Source: an uncultured bacterium (lineage in GTDB: Bacteria > Bacillota > Clostridia > Lachnospirales > Lachnospiraceae). Taken from it: a stretch of DNA of 18,357 nucleotides. This document shows, in pieces, positions 5,508-12,666 of the stretch. The position numbers and the translations under genes were made by a program. Location of the stretch: contig CAJMMH010000017.1 in the NCBI GenBank assembly GCA_905214365.1, positions 1 to 18,357 of the forward strand, in the 5' to 3' direction. Numbering within the stretch: position 1 is the first letter of the stretch; the number at the start of each line of letters is the position of its first letter. Under the pieces are notes generated by a model. The model was not told where the DNA came from. It saw nothing but the letters and a program-made list of their open reading frames with translations, and searched no databases.

Positions 5508-6731
5508 TTATTCGTTTACAATTGCGATCTTGTAGCCTTCCTGTCTCAGGTTTACGCCCATCGCCTCGTTGATCTGATCCAGCGGGAATCTGTGCGTTAC
5601 CAGCTCGTCGATCGGAATACCGATTGCCTTTGCGCGCTTCAGGAAATCGAAGGTAGTTACATAATCTCTTAAAGTATAAACCCAGGAACCAACCATTGTC
5701 AATTCCTTTGAGCAGATATCAAAATGCGGGTTGATGGTCGCATCACCAGCGTTGATGAAGAATCCCAGCTCGCAAAGTCCACCGCCATTGCGGATGAACT
5801 TGTAGATGTTGGAATGTCCTGCCGGAGAACCGGTGCACTGGAAGCCGAAATCAGCCGGATGTCCGCCGAACGCCGCCTCAACAGCAGCAGTCAGAGCCTC
5901 GATGCCCTTGTGCTCGGTGAAGTTTACAGAATGATCCGCCCCCATCTTCTTTGCCATTGCCAGACGCTTTTCGTTTCCATCAACTGCAACAATATTCTCG
6001 ATACCCATGGTACGCAGAACTGCGATGCAGATCAGACCAATCGGTCCGCAGCCCTGAACAACAACTCTGGAGTTGAATCTCAGAATACCGGTTGTTTTAG
6101 CTCTCTCAACTGCGTGTACAAGTACGGCACACGGCTCAATCAGAATACGGGAAGTCAGATCCAGATCGCTAACGTTGAAAATGGTGGATCCCTTTCTGAT
6201 AAAGATATAATCAGAGAACCAGCCGTTCAGATGTACATCATCATCCGGGAGCAGTCCGTATACATCGGCTCCGCCAACGTTCTGCTTGTTCAGATCGTAC
6301 ATGGTGATGTCAGGATTGTCTTTGAAGATCATACAGGTAACAACCTTATCGCCTATCTTCAGATCCTTGCCGGCACTGTCCTTCTTTACGTTCTTTCCCA
6401 TCTTTACGATCTCACCGGTACCCTCATGTCCAAGCGCTACCGGGATCAGGCTGAACGGATCCTTACGGAACTCATGAGCATCGGTACCGCAAATACCGCA
6501 GCCCTCAACCTTAACCAGGATGTCGTCATCGCCGACTTCCGGGATCGGGAACTCTTTTACTTCAAACTTCTCAAGCTTTGTCAGTATTGCAACATGAGCA
6601 GTCTTCGGGATCTCTCCAGAAGATGCCTTTGCTGCTGCCGGCGCTGCCGGAGCGGAAGCGGCCTGCTGACCGGTCATGCCTGCCAGCACCTGCTTTACAA
6701 TATCCTCAATATTTAATGAACTTGTATCCAT
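5508..6731 (-). CDS. Zinc-dependent medium-chain alcohol dehydrogenase with N-terminal encapsulation peptide
   Basis: This 407-residue protein is a medium-chain dehydrogenase. Residues 1-20 (MDTSSLNIEDIVKQVLAGMT) form an encapsulation-peptide helix, followed by an Ala/Pro-rich linker to about residue 40. The catalytic domain shows CGICGTDAHEF (catalytic Cys81), GHEGTGE (His102, Glu103), the third-ligand region LIEPCAV (Glu199/Cys201), the Rossmann motif GCGPIGL (227-233) and an acidic residue (Asp251) that suggests NAD(H). The four-Cys structural zinc lobe is absent, so it resembles sorbitol/threonine-type members. Inferred role: it reduces L-lactaldehyde to 1,2-propanediol and/or propionaldehyde to propanol, regenerating NAD+ for the aldehyde dehydrogenase inside the shell. 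Many other BMC loci use an iron-type PduQ instead. Confidence 0.9.
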   Translation of the reverse strand: MDTSSLNIEDIVKQVLAGMTGQQAASAPAAPAAAKASSGEIPKTAHVAILTKLEKFEVKEFPIPEVGDDDILVKVEGCGICGTDAHEFRKDPFSLIPVALGHEGTGEIVKMGKNVKKDSAGKDLKIGDKVVTCMIFKDNPDITMYDLNKQNVGGADVYGLLPDDDVHLNGWFSDYIFIRKGSTIFNVSDLDLTSRILIEPCAVLVHAVERAKTTGILRFNSRVVVQGCGPIGLICIAVLRTMGIENIVAVDGNEKRLAMAKKMGADHSVNFTEHKGIEALTAAVEAAFGGHPADFGFQCTGSPAGHSNIYKFIRNGGGLCELGFFINAGDATINPHFDICSKELTMVGSWVYTLRDYVTTFDFLKRAKAIGIPIDELVTHRFPLDQINEAMGVNLRQEGYKIAIVNE

Positions 6732-6754
6732 AATCTTTTACGCCTTTCTTCCTG

Positions 6755-8146
6755 TCAGCGGATGCACAGGCTGTCTGCCATAACGCAGCGTCTCTTCTTG
6801 GTGAAGGTGCTTGCGCTGGTCAGTCCCTCGCCGGTACGGCTCGCAATTGTGAAGGTGCAGAATCCCTCGCCGCCGAAACCAAGGGCTGCGTAGGACGGAG
6901 CATTCTTAACCAGAATTGCCGTATCGATTGCCTTTGCATACTTCGTGATATTGTCAACGTTCTTAGAATGAATATGTGCGGAATGACGGTTTCCGTGTTC
7001 CAGCCATACTGCCTGTTCGAGAGCATCGTCGAAATCCTTTGCACGGACAACGCCGAGAATCGGCATCATCAGCTCCGTTGTGATTAACGGATGCTCCTTC
7101 GGGCCCTCAAATACGATGCAGCGGATGTTGTCCGGAACAGTAACGCCGATCATGCCAAGCAATGTCTTCGCATCTCTTCCGACGCAGTTGCGGTTCAGTC
7201 CCTTTGGGGTCAGAACGGTAGCAACCAGCTTATCCTGCTCTTCCTTGGAAGCAAGATAGCAGCCGCAGTTTGTCGTCATCTCATACATCAGCTCGTCGCA
7301 GATGCTGTCAACCGCAACAATTTCCTTCTCAGCAATGCACGGAAGATTGTTGTCGAACGTGCAGCCATTTACAATATCCATTGCTGCCTTCTTTACATCA
7401 GCAGTCTCGTCAACCAGTGCCGGAGGATTTCCTGCTCCTGCGCCGATTCCTCTCTTGCCGGAGGAAAGAACTGCAGTAACAACGCCCGGACCGCCAGTTG
7501 CAACCAGAAGTGCAATATCCTTGTGCTTCATCATAATGTTGCTGGAATCCAGGGTCGGCTTTGCGAGGGAGCATGCAACATTTGCCGGGCCGCCTGCTTC
7601 GATGGAAGCCTGATTTACCAGGGCAACCGCAAAGTTGGAAGTACGGATTGCCTTCGGATGCGGATTGAATACAACCGTATTTCCGGCAGCAATCATGCCG
7701 ATGGAATTGCAAAGGATTGTCTCACTCGGATTGGTGGTCGGAGTAATTGCTCCGATAACGCCAAACGGTCCTTCCTCTACCAGAGTCAGTCCGCGGTCTC
7801 CAGACCAAGCAACGGTCTTCAGGTCCTCGGTTCCCGGAGTCTTCTCGGCAAGAAGCTGATGCTTCAGGGTTTTATGGGGCACATTGCCCATCTTTGTTTC
7901 TTCAACACCCATTCTCGCAAGCAGATCCGCATTCTCGATCGTCTTGCGGCGGATGTTGGAAATAATCTTTTCTCTCTGATCCAGAGACATCTGGCGGATG
8001 ATCTTCTGAGCCTTCTTTGCTGCCTCAATTGCCTCATTCATATCGTTAAAGATACCGGGCTGCTCCTGCGGCTGCGCTTTGGAAAGCTCCATCTTCGCCA
8101 TAACTTCTTTCACAATATTCTGAACCAGCTGTTCATTTAATGCCAT
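6755..8146 (-). CDS. pduP: CoA-acylating propionaldehyde dehydrogenase, PduP-like, encapsulated
   Basis: This enzyme oxidises propionaldehyde with NAD+ and CoA to propionyl-CoA. The 463-residue protein opens with an amphipathic helix (MALNEQLVQNIVKEVMAKME) and a Gln/Pro-rich linker, the N-terminal encapsulation peptide known from PduP. The core shows the cofactor region GVIGAITPTTNPSETIL (about 129-145), VATGGPGVV (about 215-223) and the catalytic Cys270 in DNNLPCIAEKE; the family ends with a basic TKKRRC segment, seen here too. It lies between the aldolase and alcohol dehydrogenase genes with short gaps. The next step is PduL. Acetaldehyde could also be used; propionaldehyde is inferred from the neighbours. 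Confidence 0.95.
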   Translation of the reverse strand: MALNEQLVQNIVKEVMAKMELSKAQPQEQPGIFNDMNEAIEAAKKAQKIIRQMSLDQREKIISNIRRKTIENADLLARMGVEETKMGNVPHKTLKHQLLAEKTPGTEDLKTVAWSGDRGLTLVEEGPFGVIGAITPTTNPSETILCNSIGMIAAGNTVVFNPHPKAIRTSNFAVALVNQASIEAGGPANVACSLAKPTLDSSNIMMKHKDIALLVATGGPGVVTAVLSSGKRGIGAGAGNPPALVDETADVKKAAMDIVNGCTFDNNLPCIAEKEIVAVDSICDELMYEMTTNCGCYLASKEEQDKLVATVLTPKGLNRNCVGRDAKTLLGMIGVTVPDNIRCIVFEGPKEHPLITTELMMPILGVVRAKDFDDALEQAVWLEHGNRHSAHIHSKNVDNITKYAKAIDTAILVKNAPSYAALGFGGEGFCTFTIASRTGEGLTSASTFTKKRRCVMADSLCIR

Positions 8147-8177
8147 ATCTGTACCTGCCTTTTAAAAGGAAATAAGA

Positions 8178-8987
8178 TTACTTATTCAGCTGCTCCATAA
8201 CCTTCTTGGTGATCTCTGCAACCAATGCTGCGTCTACAACCTCGTCAGCTGCATTCTTGCTGTGGCAGTGTCCGCCGCAGGTGTGGCAGCTCGGCTTGCC
8301 TTCCTTGTTGTTCAGGCAAACGTTAGCCGGATGTCTTCCCTTCATACCGAACTGTCTTCTGATCTCATACAGATCCTCAACCTGCTGCGGAGTAAACTCC
8401 TTCGGGCCGCCCAGCTGTCTGGACTGATACAGAAGCTGTGCATAGAACTCAACAGACTCCATCTTGTAGTAAGCGTTGATCAGAGAATCGGAATAGGTCA
8501 GTGCGCCGTGGTTCTCGAGCAGAACTGCGTCAAAGTACTGAACATACTCAGAAACAGCATCCGGGATCTCCATAGTGGACGGTCTGCCGTACTTTGCAAT
8601 CGGAACACATCCCAGAGCGATAACTGCCTCCGGCATGATCGGCTGAGTCAGCGGAATACCAGCGATAGCGAAAGAGGTAGCATAGATCGGATGAGCGTGA
8701 ACAACTGCGTTTACGTCCGGTCTCTCCTGATATACTCTCATGTGCATCTTGATCTCAGAAGACGGTCTGAAGTTTCCGTTTGCCTGGATTACTTTACCCT
8801 CTTTGTCAACCTTGCAGATGAAATCCGGGGTCATAAAGCCCTTGGAAACGCCTGTAGGAGTGCAAAGGAACTCGTTGTCATTCAGCTTAACGGAGATGTT
8901 TCCGTCGTTTGCTGCAACCATGTTTCTGTCGTAAATTCTCTTACCGATTTCGCAAATCTGTTTCTTGATCTCGTACTCGTTTGCCAT
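8178..8987 (-). CDS. fucA: Class II sugar-phosphate aldolase (L-fuculose/L-rhamnulose-1-P type) with Cys-rich linker and C-terminal encapsulation peptide
   Basis: This enzyme splits L-fuculose-1-P (possibly L-rhamnulose-1-P) into DHAP and L-lactaldehyde. In the 269-residue protein Glu78 (SSEIKMH), His97/His99 (VHAHP) and His160 (ENHGA) line up, with a constant offset of five, with the catalytic Glu and zinc histidines of E. coli FucA. The aldolase domain ends near residue 215. Then comes an unusual segment with C224, C234, C237 and C241 plus H235, H240 and H242, and then a final amphipathic helix (VAEITKKVMEQLNK) typical of encapsulation peptides. It is the first gene after the second promoter, with an AAGGAGG ribosome site. 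Its presence separates this locus from choline- or plain propanediol-using GRE compartments. Fucose versus rhamnose specificity cannot be read from sequence; both may be used. Confidence 0.93.
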   Translation of the reverse strand: MANEYEIKKQICEIGKRIYDRNMVAANDGNISVKLNDNEFLCTPTGVSKGFMTPDFICKVDKEGKVIQANGNFRPSSEIKMHMRVYQERPDVNAVVHAHPIYATSFAIAGIPLTQPIMPEAVIALGCVPIAKYGRPSTMEIPDAVSEYVQYFDAVLLENHGALTYSDSLINAYYKMESVEFYAQLLYQSRQLGGPKEFTPQQVEDLYEIRRQFGMKGRHPANVCLNNKEGKPSCHTCGGHCHSKNAADEVVDAALVAEITKKVMEQLNK

Positions 8988-9060
8988 AATATCCTCCTTA
9001 TTGCCGTCCTGCGGCTTTCATCGGTTCTCTGCTCTGCAGAGTCCGACATGTTCAATTCTG

Positions 9061-9089
9061 ATTATAAACCAGTCCGTCATATCCGTCAA
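9061..9089 (-). promoter_or_regulatory. Sigma-70 promoter of the aldolase-shell operon
   Basis: TTGACG (9084-9089, coding strand) and TATAAT (9061-9066) are separated by exactly 17 nt. The implied start near 9053 leaves a leader of about 65 nt. That leader contains CTCTGCAGAG (9032-9041) and a small GCCG/CGGC hairpin (9003-9015) just ahead of the ribosome site of the aldolase gene. Confidence 0.85.
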
Positions 9090-9099
9090 CCGGTTTTCT

Positions 9100-9147
9100 T
9101 TGTTTTTTGTTATTTTCAGGCATTATATGTTGTTTTTTGTTGCTTTA
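9100..9147 (-). promoter_or_regulatory. Repeated AACAAA-type elements upstream of the aldolase promoter
   Basis: The 12-mer TTGTTTTTTGTT (plus strand) occurs at 9100-9111 and again at 9130-9141, exactly 30 bp (three helical turns) apart. The second copy lies within TTTTTTGTTGCTTTA (9133-9147), a 15-mer also found upstream of the GRE promoter (12688-12702). The array begins about 11 bp upstream of the -35 box, a position suited to an activator or an UP-element. The likely binder is the DeoR-family protein of this locus; that is inference. Confidence 0.6.
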
Positions 9148-9232
9148 ATCCGTTCTGTTATGTTGTCTTTCTTTGGCTTTTCCTGTTTTCTGCATAAGCC
9201 GACAATTGTTTCCACGCCGCCGCGCCATCCGG

Positions 9233-10024
9233 TTATCCACCGATCTGGCAGCTGAGACTGCAGGCATTCTGGGCGGCCTTCAGCAATGTTTCCACATAAT
9301 CCCGATCCATTGGAACAATGTCAGAAAGCGTATATTCTCTGCCAAGTCCGGCATACTTGTCCTGTCCAAGTCTGTGATACGGAAGCAAATGAAGCTGCTT
9401 TACGCCCGGAAGTGTGTCTGCAAACCGTGCGATGTCCGCAATTTCTTCCGGTGTCGCGTTGAAGGTTGGAATCATCGGAACGCGGATGATCAGCTCTGTC
9501 TTTCCAGATTCCGCAATCTTTCTTGCATTCTCCATCATCAGCTCATTGGATTTTCCGGTAAACTGGCGGTGCTTCTCATGATTTGTATGCTTGATATCCA
9601 TCAGATAACAGTCCAAATGGTCAAGGATTTTATCAATCACCGGATACGGTGCGCAGCCCATGCTCTCCATCGCCGTTGTCAACCCGTCTTCCTTTGCCGC
9701 CTTTAACAGCGCGCCCGCGAACTCTGGCTGGCAGAGGCTCTCTCCACCGGACAGCGTCAGTCCGCCGCCGGTACGGCGGTAATAGATCCGGTCTCTCTCA
9801 ACCGTATCCATTACCTCTTCTACCGTCACATCACGTCCAATGACCTTCTGCTTTCCGGCAACCGTCATTGTCTCAATCTGGTAGTTCTGGGACTCCGGAT
9901 TGCAGCACCAGCGGCAGCGAAGCACACAGCCCTTCAGGAATACAATCGTACGGATTCCCTTTCCATCGTGGATGGAATACCGCTGAATATCAAATATTCT
10001 TCCTTTTGTCTGTCGTTCGTCCAA
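9233..10024 (-). CDS. Glycyl-radical-enzyme activase (radical SAM), short form without ferredoxin domain
   Basis: This 263-residue radical SAM protein generates the glycyl radical on the neighbouring GRE. Seen: IHDGKGIRTIVFLKGC, the cluster motif C33-x3-C37-x2-C40, and the SAM-binding TLSGGES (about 90-96). Most diol-dehydratase and choline-lyase activases carry an inserted two-cluster ferredoxin domain right after the CNPES segment. Here about 25 cysteine-free residues lead straight to VTVEEVMDTV, so only the radical SAM cluster is evident, as in pyruvate formate-lyase activase. The start is a TTG at 10022-10024 behind GGAGG with 7-nt spacing; the GRE stop codon overlaps this ribosome site, so translation is probably coupled. 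No clear terminator follows before the aldolase promoter region. Confidence 0.9.
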   Translation of the reverse strand: MDERQTKGRIFDIQRYSIHDGKGIRTIVFLKGCVLRCRWCCNPESQNYQIETMTVAGKQKVIGRDVTVEEVMDTVERDRIYYRRTGGGLTLSGGESLCQPEFAGALLKAAKEDGLTTAMESMGCAPYPVIDKILDHLDCYLMDIKHTNHEKHRQFTGKSNELMMENARKIAESGKTELIIRVPMIPTFNATPEEIADIARFADTLPGVKQLHLLPYHRLGQDKYAGLGREYTLSDIVPMDRDYVETLLKAAQNACSLSCQIGG

Positions 10025-10036
10025 ACCGGCTCCTCC

Positions 10037-12562
10037 TTACAGTCCCTGTTCAGTTCTGCTGATGATATCATCCTGCAGCGATCTTGAAAGCGTTGTAAAC
10101 AGTGCGCTGTAGCCTGCAACACGGACTACCAGATGCTTATACTTCTCCGGATGCTCCTGTGCGTCCAGCAGCGTCTTCTTATCAACAACGTTGAACTGGA
10201 TATGCATTCCCTTCTGGTCGAAGAAGCCGCGGATCATGTCAGAGAACTTCTCCAGTCCCTCTCTTCCGCTAAGCGCAGACGGGTGGAACTTCATATTATA
10301 AAGAGTTCCGTTGGACGCAATTGCGTGATCCAGCGTCGCAACTGAATTTGCTGCCGCGGTCGGACCCGCTGCATCGCGTCCCTGAGCCGGGGATACGCCA
10401 TCTGCAATCGGAGTACCGGCATAGCGTCCGTCCGGTGTTGCTCCGGTCTGCTTGCCAAGCGGTACATTTGCAGAAACCGGATACAAACCTGCCTGATACC
10501 TTCCGCCTCTCGGATTGGTGAACTGCTCCAGCGTTCTGGTATATACATAAGCAACCTGCTTTGCCAGCGCGTCAACATCCTCCAGATCATTTCCAAACTT
10601 CGGACACTCCTCAATCAGATCATGGATCTGTTCATAGCGTGCCTTCTTCTCTGCCGGAAGGCCATTCTGCGCAACTAACGCCGCAATCTTCGCAATATCC
10701 GAGGCCTCAACGTTCTTTCCGGCTGCCTTCAGCTGTGCTGCAACAGCAGCAACCGTCTGCGTCATTGCCGTTTCGTCCATGCCGCGGCCGAAGTTGTTGT
10801 CCAACGCATCGCGGAGTTCAGCCATTGTCACGGTATGATCTTCATATACCAGCTTGCGGATCGCATACATACCATCTGCCATGTTAGCAATACCAAATCC
10901 CTGCGGACCGGTAAAGTTATAATGGCAACCGCCTTCCTGAACACTCTTTCCACGCGCCATGCAGTCGTCAACCATGCAGGACAGCCACGGAAGCGGCATC
11001 CGCTCGGAATGTGCCTGATCAATTGCATTATCAGAGTTAACCAGCAAACCAATGCAGTACTCCATCTGCTTTCTGTACGCATCAAAGAACTCTTCAAAGG
11101 TCTCCATCCTGGTGACATCGCCGGTCGGAATACCGACCATCTCGCCCTTATCCATACCGTTGTGGAATACCAGCTCCAACGGGCGGCAGATGTTGAAGAA
11201 CGCCGCGTCATGCCAGCCGTCTGTCTTTCCCGCGATCTGAGGCTCTACGCAGCCGATGATATTGTAGCAGCGTGCCTCGGCAAGAGACAGGCCGCGGTTC
11301 ATCAGCGAAGGAATAATCACCTCATCATTGTAATAAGCAGGCTGTCCCAGTCCGGTACGTACTAACTCCGCGCTTGCAATCATAAAATCATGCGGTGTCT
11401 TGTTCCAGACGCGGACACAGAACGACGGCTGTGGAAGCATAACATGCATGGATGCCCAGATGCACATGAAGGACAGATCATTGGTCACATCCTCGCCGTC
11501 CGCATTCTGACCGCCTGCAATCAGATTCTGGAACATGCCATATCCGGCAAATCCTTCCGCACTGTCCTTATCGCGCACCTTGTTCAGGTCATTGAACTTG
11601 ACCCATACACAGTCCATCAGCTCCTGTGCCTGCTCTCTGGTAATTCTTCCGGCGTCCAGATCCGCCTTATAATACGGATACATGTACTGGTCAAAACGTC
11701 CCGGGGAAATGGAATGGCCGGAGCCCTCCACCTGCAGCAGCTGCTGAATGAACCAGAATGTCTGGCATGCCTCCCAGAAAGTACGCGCGCCCTTTGCCGG
11801 AACATGGGCACAGTTTTCCGCGATCTGCAGAAGTTCCTTTCTTCTGGTCTCATCGGTGCAGGAAGCCGCTTCCTTTTTTGCCAGCTCGCTGTAGCGCTGC
11901 GCATAACGGATAACTGCACGGCAGCTGCGGATAATCGCAAGATAAAACTGATTCTTACGGGCATAATCGGCATCCGATACCTTCAGCTTATCCAGATACT
12001 CCTGTGTCTGAGCGATGATTCCCTCAAAACCGATTGCCATGACCTTATCATACTGAACCGTCACATGACCGATTCCATTATAATAGTAGTTTCCGGTCGT
12101 AAATACGCCGTGTGCCATCGCAGTCAGCGCTTCCGGAGCCATATAAGATGTTGCAAGATCAAAGTTGGTTTTGCCCTTCCAGTATGTATGAACCTCCCGG
12201 AGGTTTTTCTTATCTTCTTCTGAAATATAGAACGGATCAGCACTTCTTTCCGCCACGGTATCAAGCTCATCATCCAGCCATTGATAGGAATACTCCGGAT
12301 ATGTCTGACATCCTCTCGGCGCAATTGTCGTACTTCCGACAATCAGCTCCAGCGGTCGGATCACAATCGGAAGCCCGTCAAGGATATGTTCAAACGCCTT
12401 GGACCGGCGGGCATAAATCGACTCGCCTTCCGTCTGACGGTAAGACTCTGTTACCAGAACCGCGCGGGCTGACTCAATCACCGGCATTTTCTCATACAGA
12501 TGATCAATCAGCTGCTGGATCCTCGGTGAACGGTCCACTTTGGAATTGTTGTACTTTTTCAC
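10037..12562 (-). CDS. B12-independent diol dehydratase (glycyl radical enzyme), probably propanediol dehydratase
   Basis: This 841-residue glycyl radical enzyme is inferred to convert 1,2-propanediol to propionaldehyde and water. The thiyl Cys and base Glu lie in NIIGCVEPQ (C438, E440, counted from the GTG), and the radical Gly817 lies in VRVAGYSALF. Residues equivalent to those that bind substrate in Clostridium butyricum glycerol dehydratase can be placed: His166 (GIGHVTV), His283/Ser284 (GSGHSIS) and Asp452. This supports a diol rather than choline substrate. The start is the GTG at 12560-12562 with GGAAAGGAG upstream; an in-frame ATG at 12610 has no ribosome site and lies almost at the predicted transcription start. 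No encapsulation peptide is visible at either end. It has its own promoter and is followed 12 nt later by its activase. Confidence 0.94.
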   Translation of the reverse strand: MKKYNNSKVDRSPRIQQLIDHLYEKMPVIESARAVLVTESYRQTEGESIYARRSKAFEHILDGLPIVIRPLELIVGSTTIAPRGCQTYPEYSYQWLDDELDTVAERSADPFYISEEDKKNLREVHTYWKGKTNFDLATSYMAPEALTAMAHGVFTTGNYYYNGIGHVTVQYDKVMAIGFEGIIAQTQEYLDKLKVSDADYARKNQFYLAIIRSCRAVIRYAQRYSELAKKEAASCTDETRRKELLQIAENCAHVPAKGARTFWEACQTFWFIQQLLQVEGSGHSISPGRFDQYMYPYYKADLDAGRITREQAQELMDCVWVKFNDLNKVRDKDSAEGFAGYGMFQNLIAGGQNADGEDVTNDLSFMCIWASMHVMLPQPSFCVRVWNKTPHDFMIASAELVRTGLGQPAYYNDEVIIPSLMNRGLSLAEARCYNIIGCVEPQIAGKTDGWHDAAFFNICRPLELVFHNGMDKGEMVGIPTGDVTRMETFEEFFDAYRKQMEYCIGLLVNSDNAIDQAHSERMPLPWLSCMVDDCMARGKSVQEGGCHYNFTGPQGFGIANMADGMYAIRKLVYEDHTVTMAELRDALDNNFGRGMDETAMTQTVAAVAAQLKAAGKNVEASDIAKIAALVAQNGLPAEKKARYEQIHDLIEECPKFGNDLEDVDALAKQVAYVYTRTLEQFTNPRGGRYQAGLYPVSANVPLGKQTGATPDGRYAGTPIADGVSPAQGRDAAGPTAAANSVATLDHAIASNGTLYNMKFHPSALSGREGLEKFSDMIRGFFDQKGMHIQFNVVDKKTLLDAQEHPEKYKHLVVRVAGYSALFTTLSRSLQDDIISRTEQGL

Positions 12563-12614
12563 TCTTTCTCCTTTCCAATGCAGCAGGTCTTTCTGACCGT
12601 TTCTCTGCATATAC

Positions 12615-12628
12615 TGATAAGCTTATCA
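12615..12628. promoter_or_regulatory. 14-bp perfect palindrome over the GRE -10/start region
   Basis: TGATAAGCTTATCA reads the same on both strands and overlaps the -10 box (12625-12630) and the predicted start (about 12618). A repressor bound there would block RNA polymerase directly. Alternatively it forms a hairpin at the very 5' end of the GRE transcript. The binding protein is unknown. Confidence 0.5.
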
Positions 12629-12653
12629 TACTATACTTCTTTTTTCATGTCAA
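12625..12653 (-). promoter_or_regulatory. Sigma-70 promoter of the GRE-activase operon
   Basis: TTGACA (12648-12653, coding strand) and TATGAT (12625-12630) are separated by 17 nt. The implied start near 12618 gives a leader of about 55 nt to the GTG. The -35 box lies within an imperfect palindrome, TTCATGTCAACATGAA (12644-12659). Confidence 0.85.
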
Positions 12654-12666
12654 CATGAATCAACAT

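Noticed and set aside
5724..8140. Long plus-strand open frames (5724-6716, 330 aa; 7091-8140, 349 aa) opposite the alcohol and aldehyde dehydrogenase genes
   Set aside because: They lie fully antisense to strongly conserved enzymes, show no recognisable domain, are rich in Leu/Arg/Cys as expected from mirror frames, and have no ribosome site. Similar frames at 8262-9197 and 11390-12223 were rejected for the same reason.
9143..9232. Terminator between the activase gene and the aldolase promoter
   Set aside because: No stem followed by a U run was found on the minus strand, so read-through from the GRE-activase unit into the shell operon remains possible.
10037..12562. Choline trimethylamine-lyase (CutC) identity for the GRE
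   Set aside because: The histidines and Asp typical of glycerol/propanediol dehydratases are present, and the aldolase neighbour is foreign to choline loci.
12563..12610. Upstream ATG (12610) as the start of the GRE
   Set aside because: There is no ribosome site, it lies about 8 nt from the predicted transcription start, and GGAAAGGAG directly precedes the GTG at 12562.
12615..12628. FNR/CRP-type site in TGATAAGCTTATCA
   Set aside because: The half-sites TGAT and ATCA are separated by 6 bp, not the 4 bp plus flanking T/A of the family consensus.
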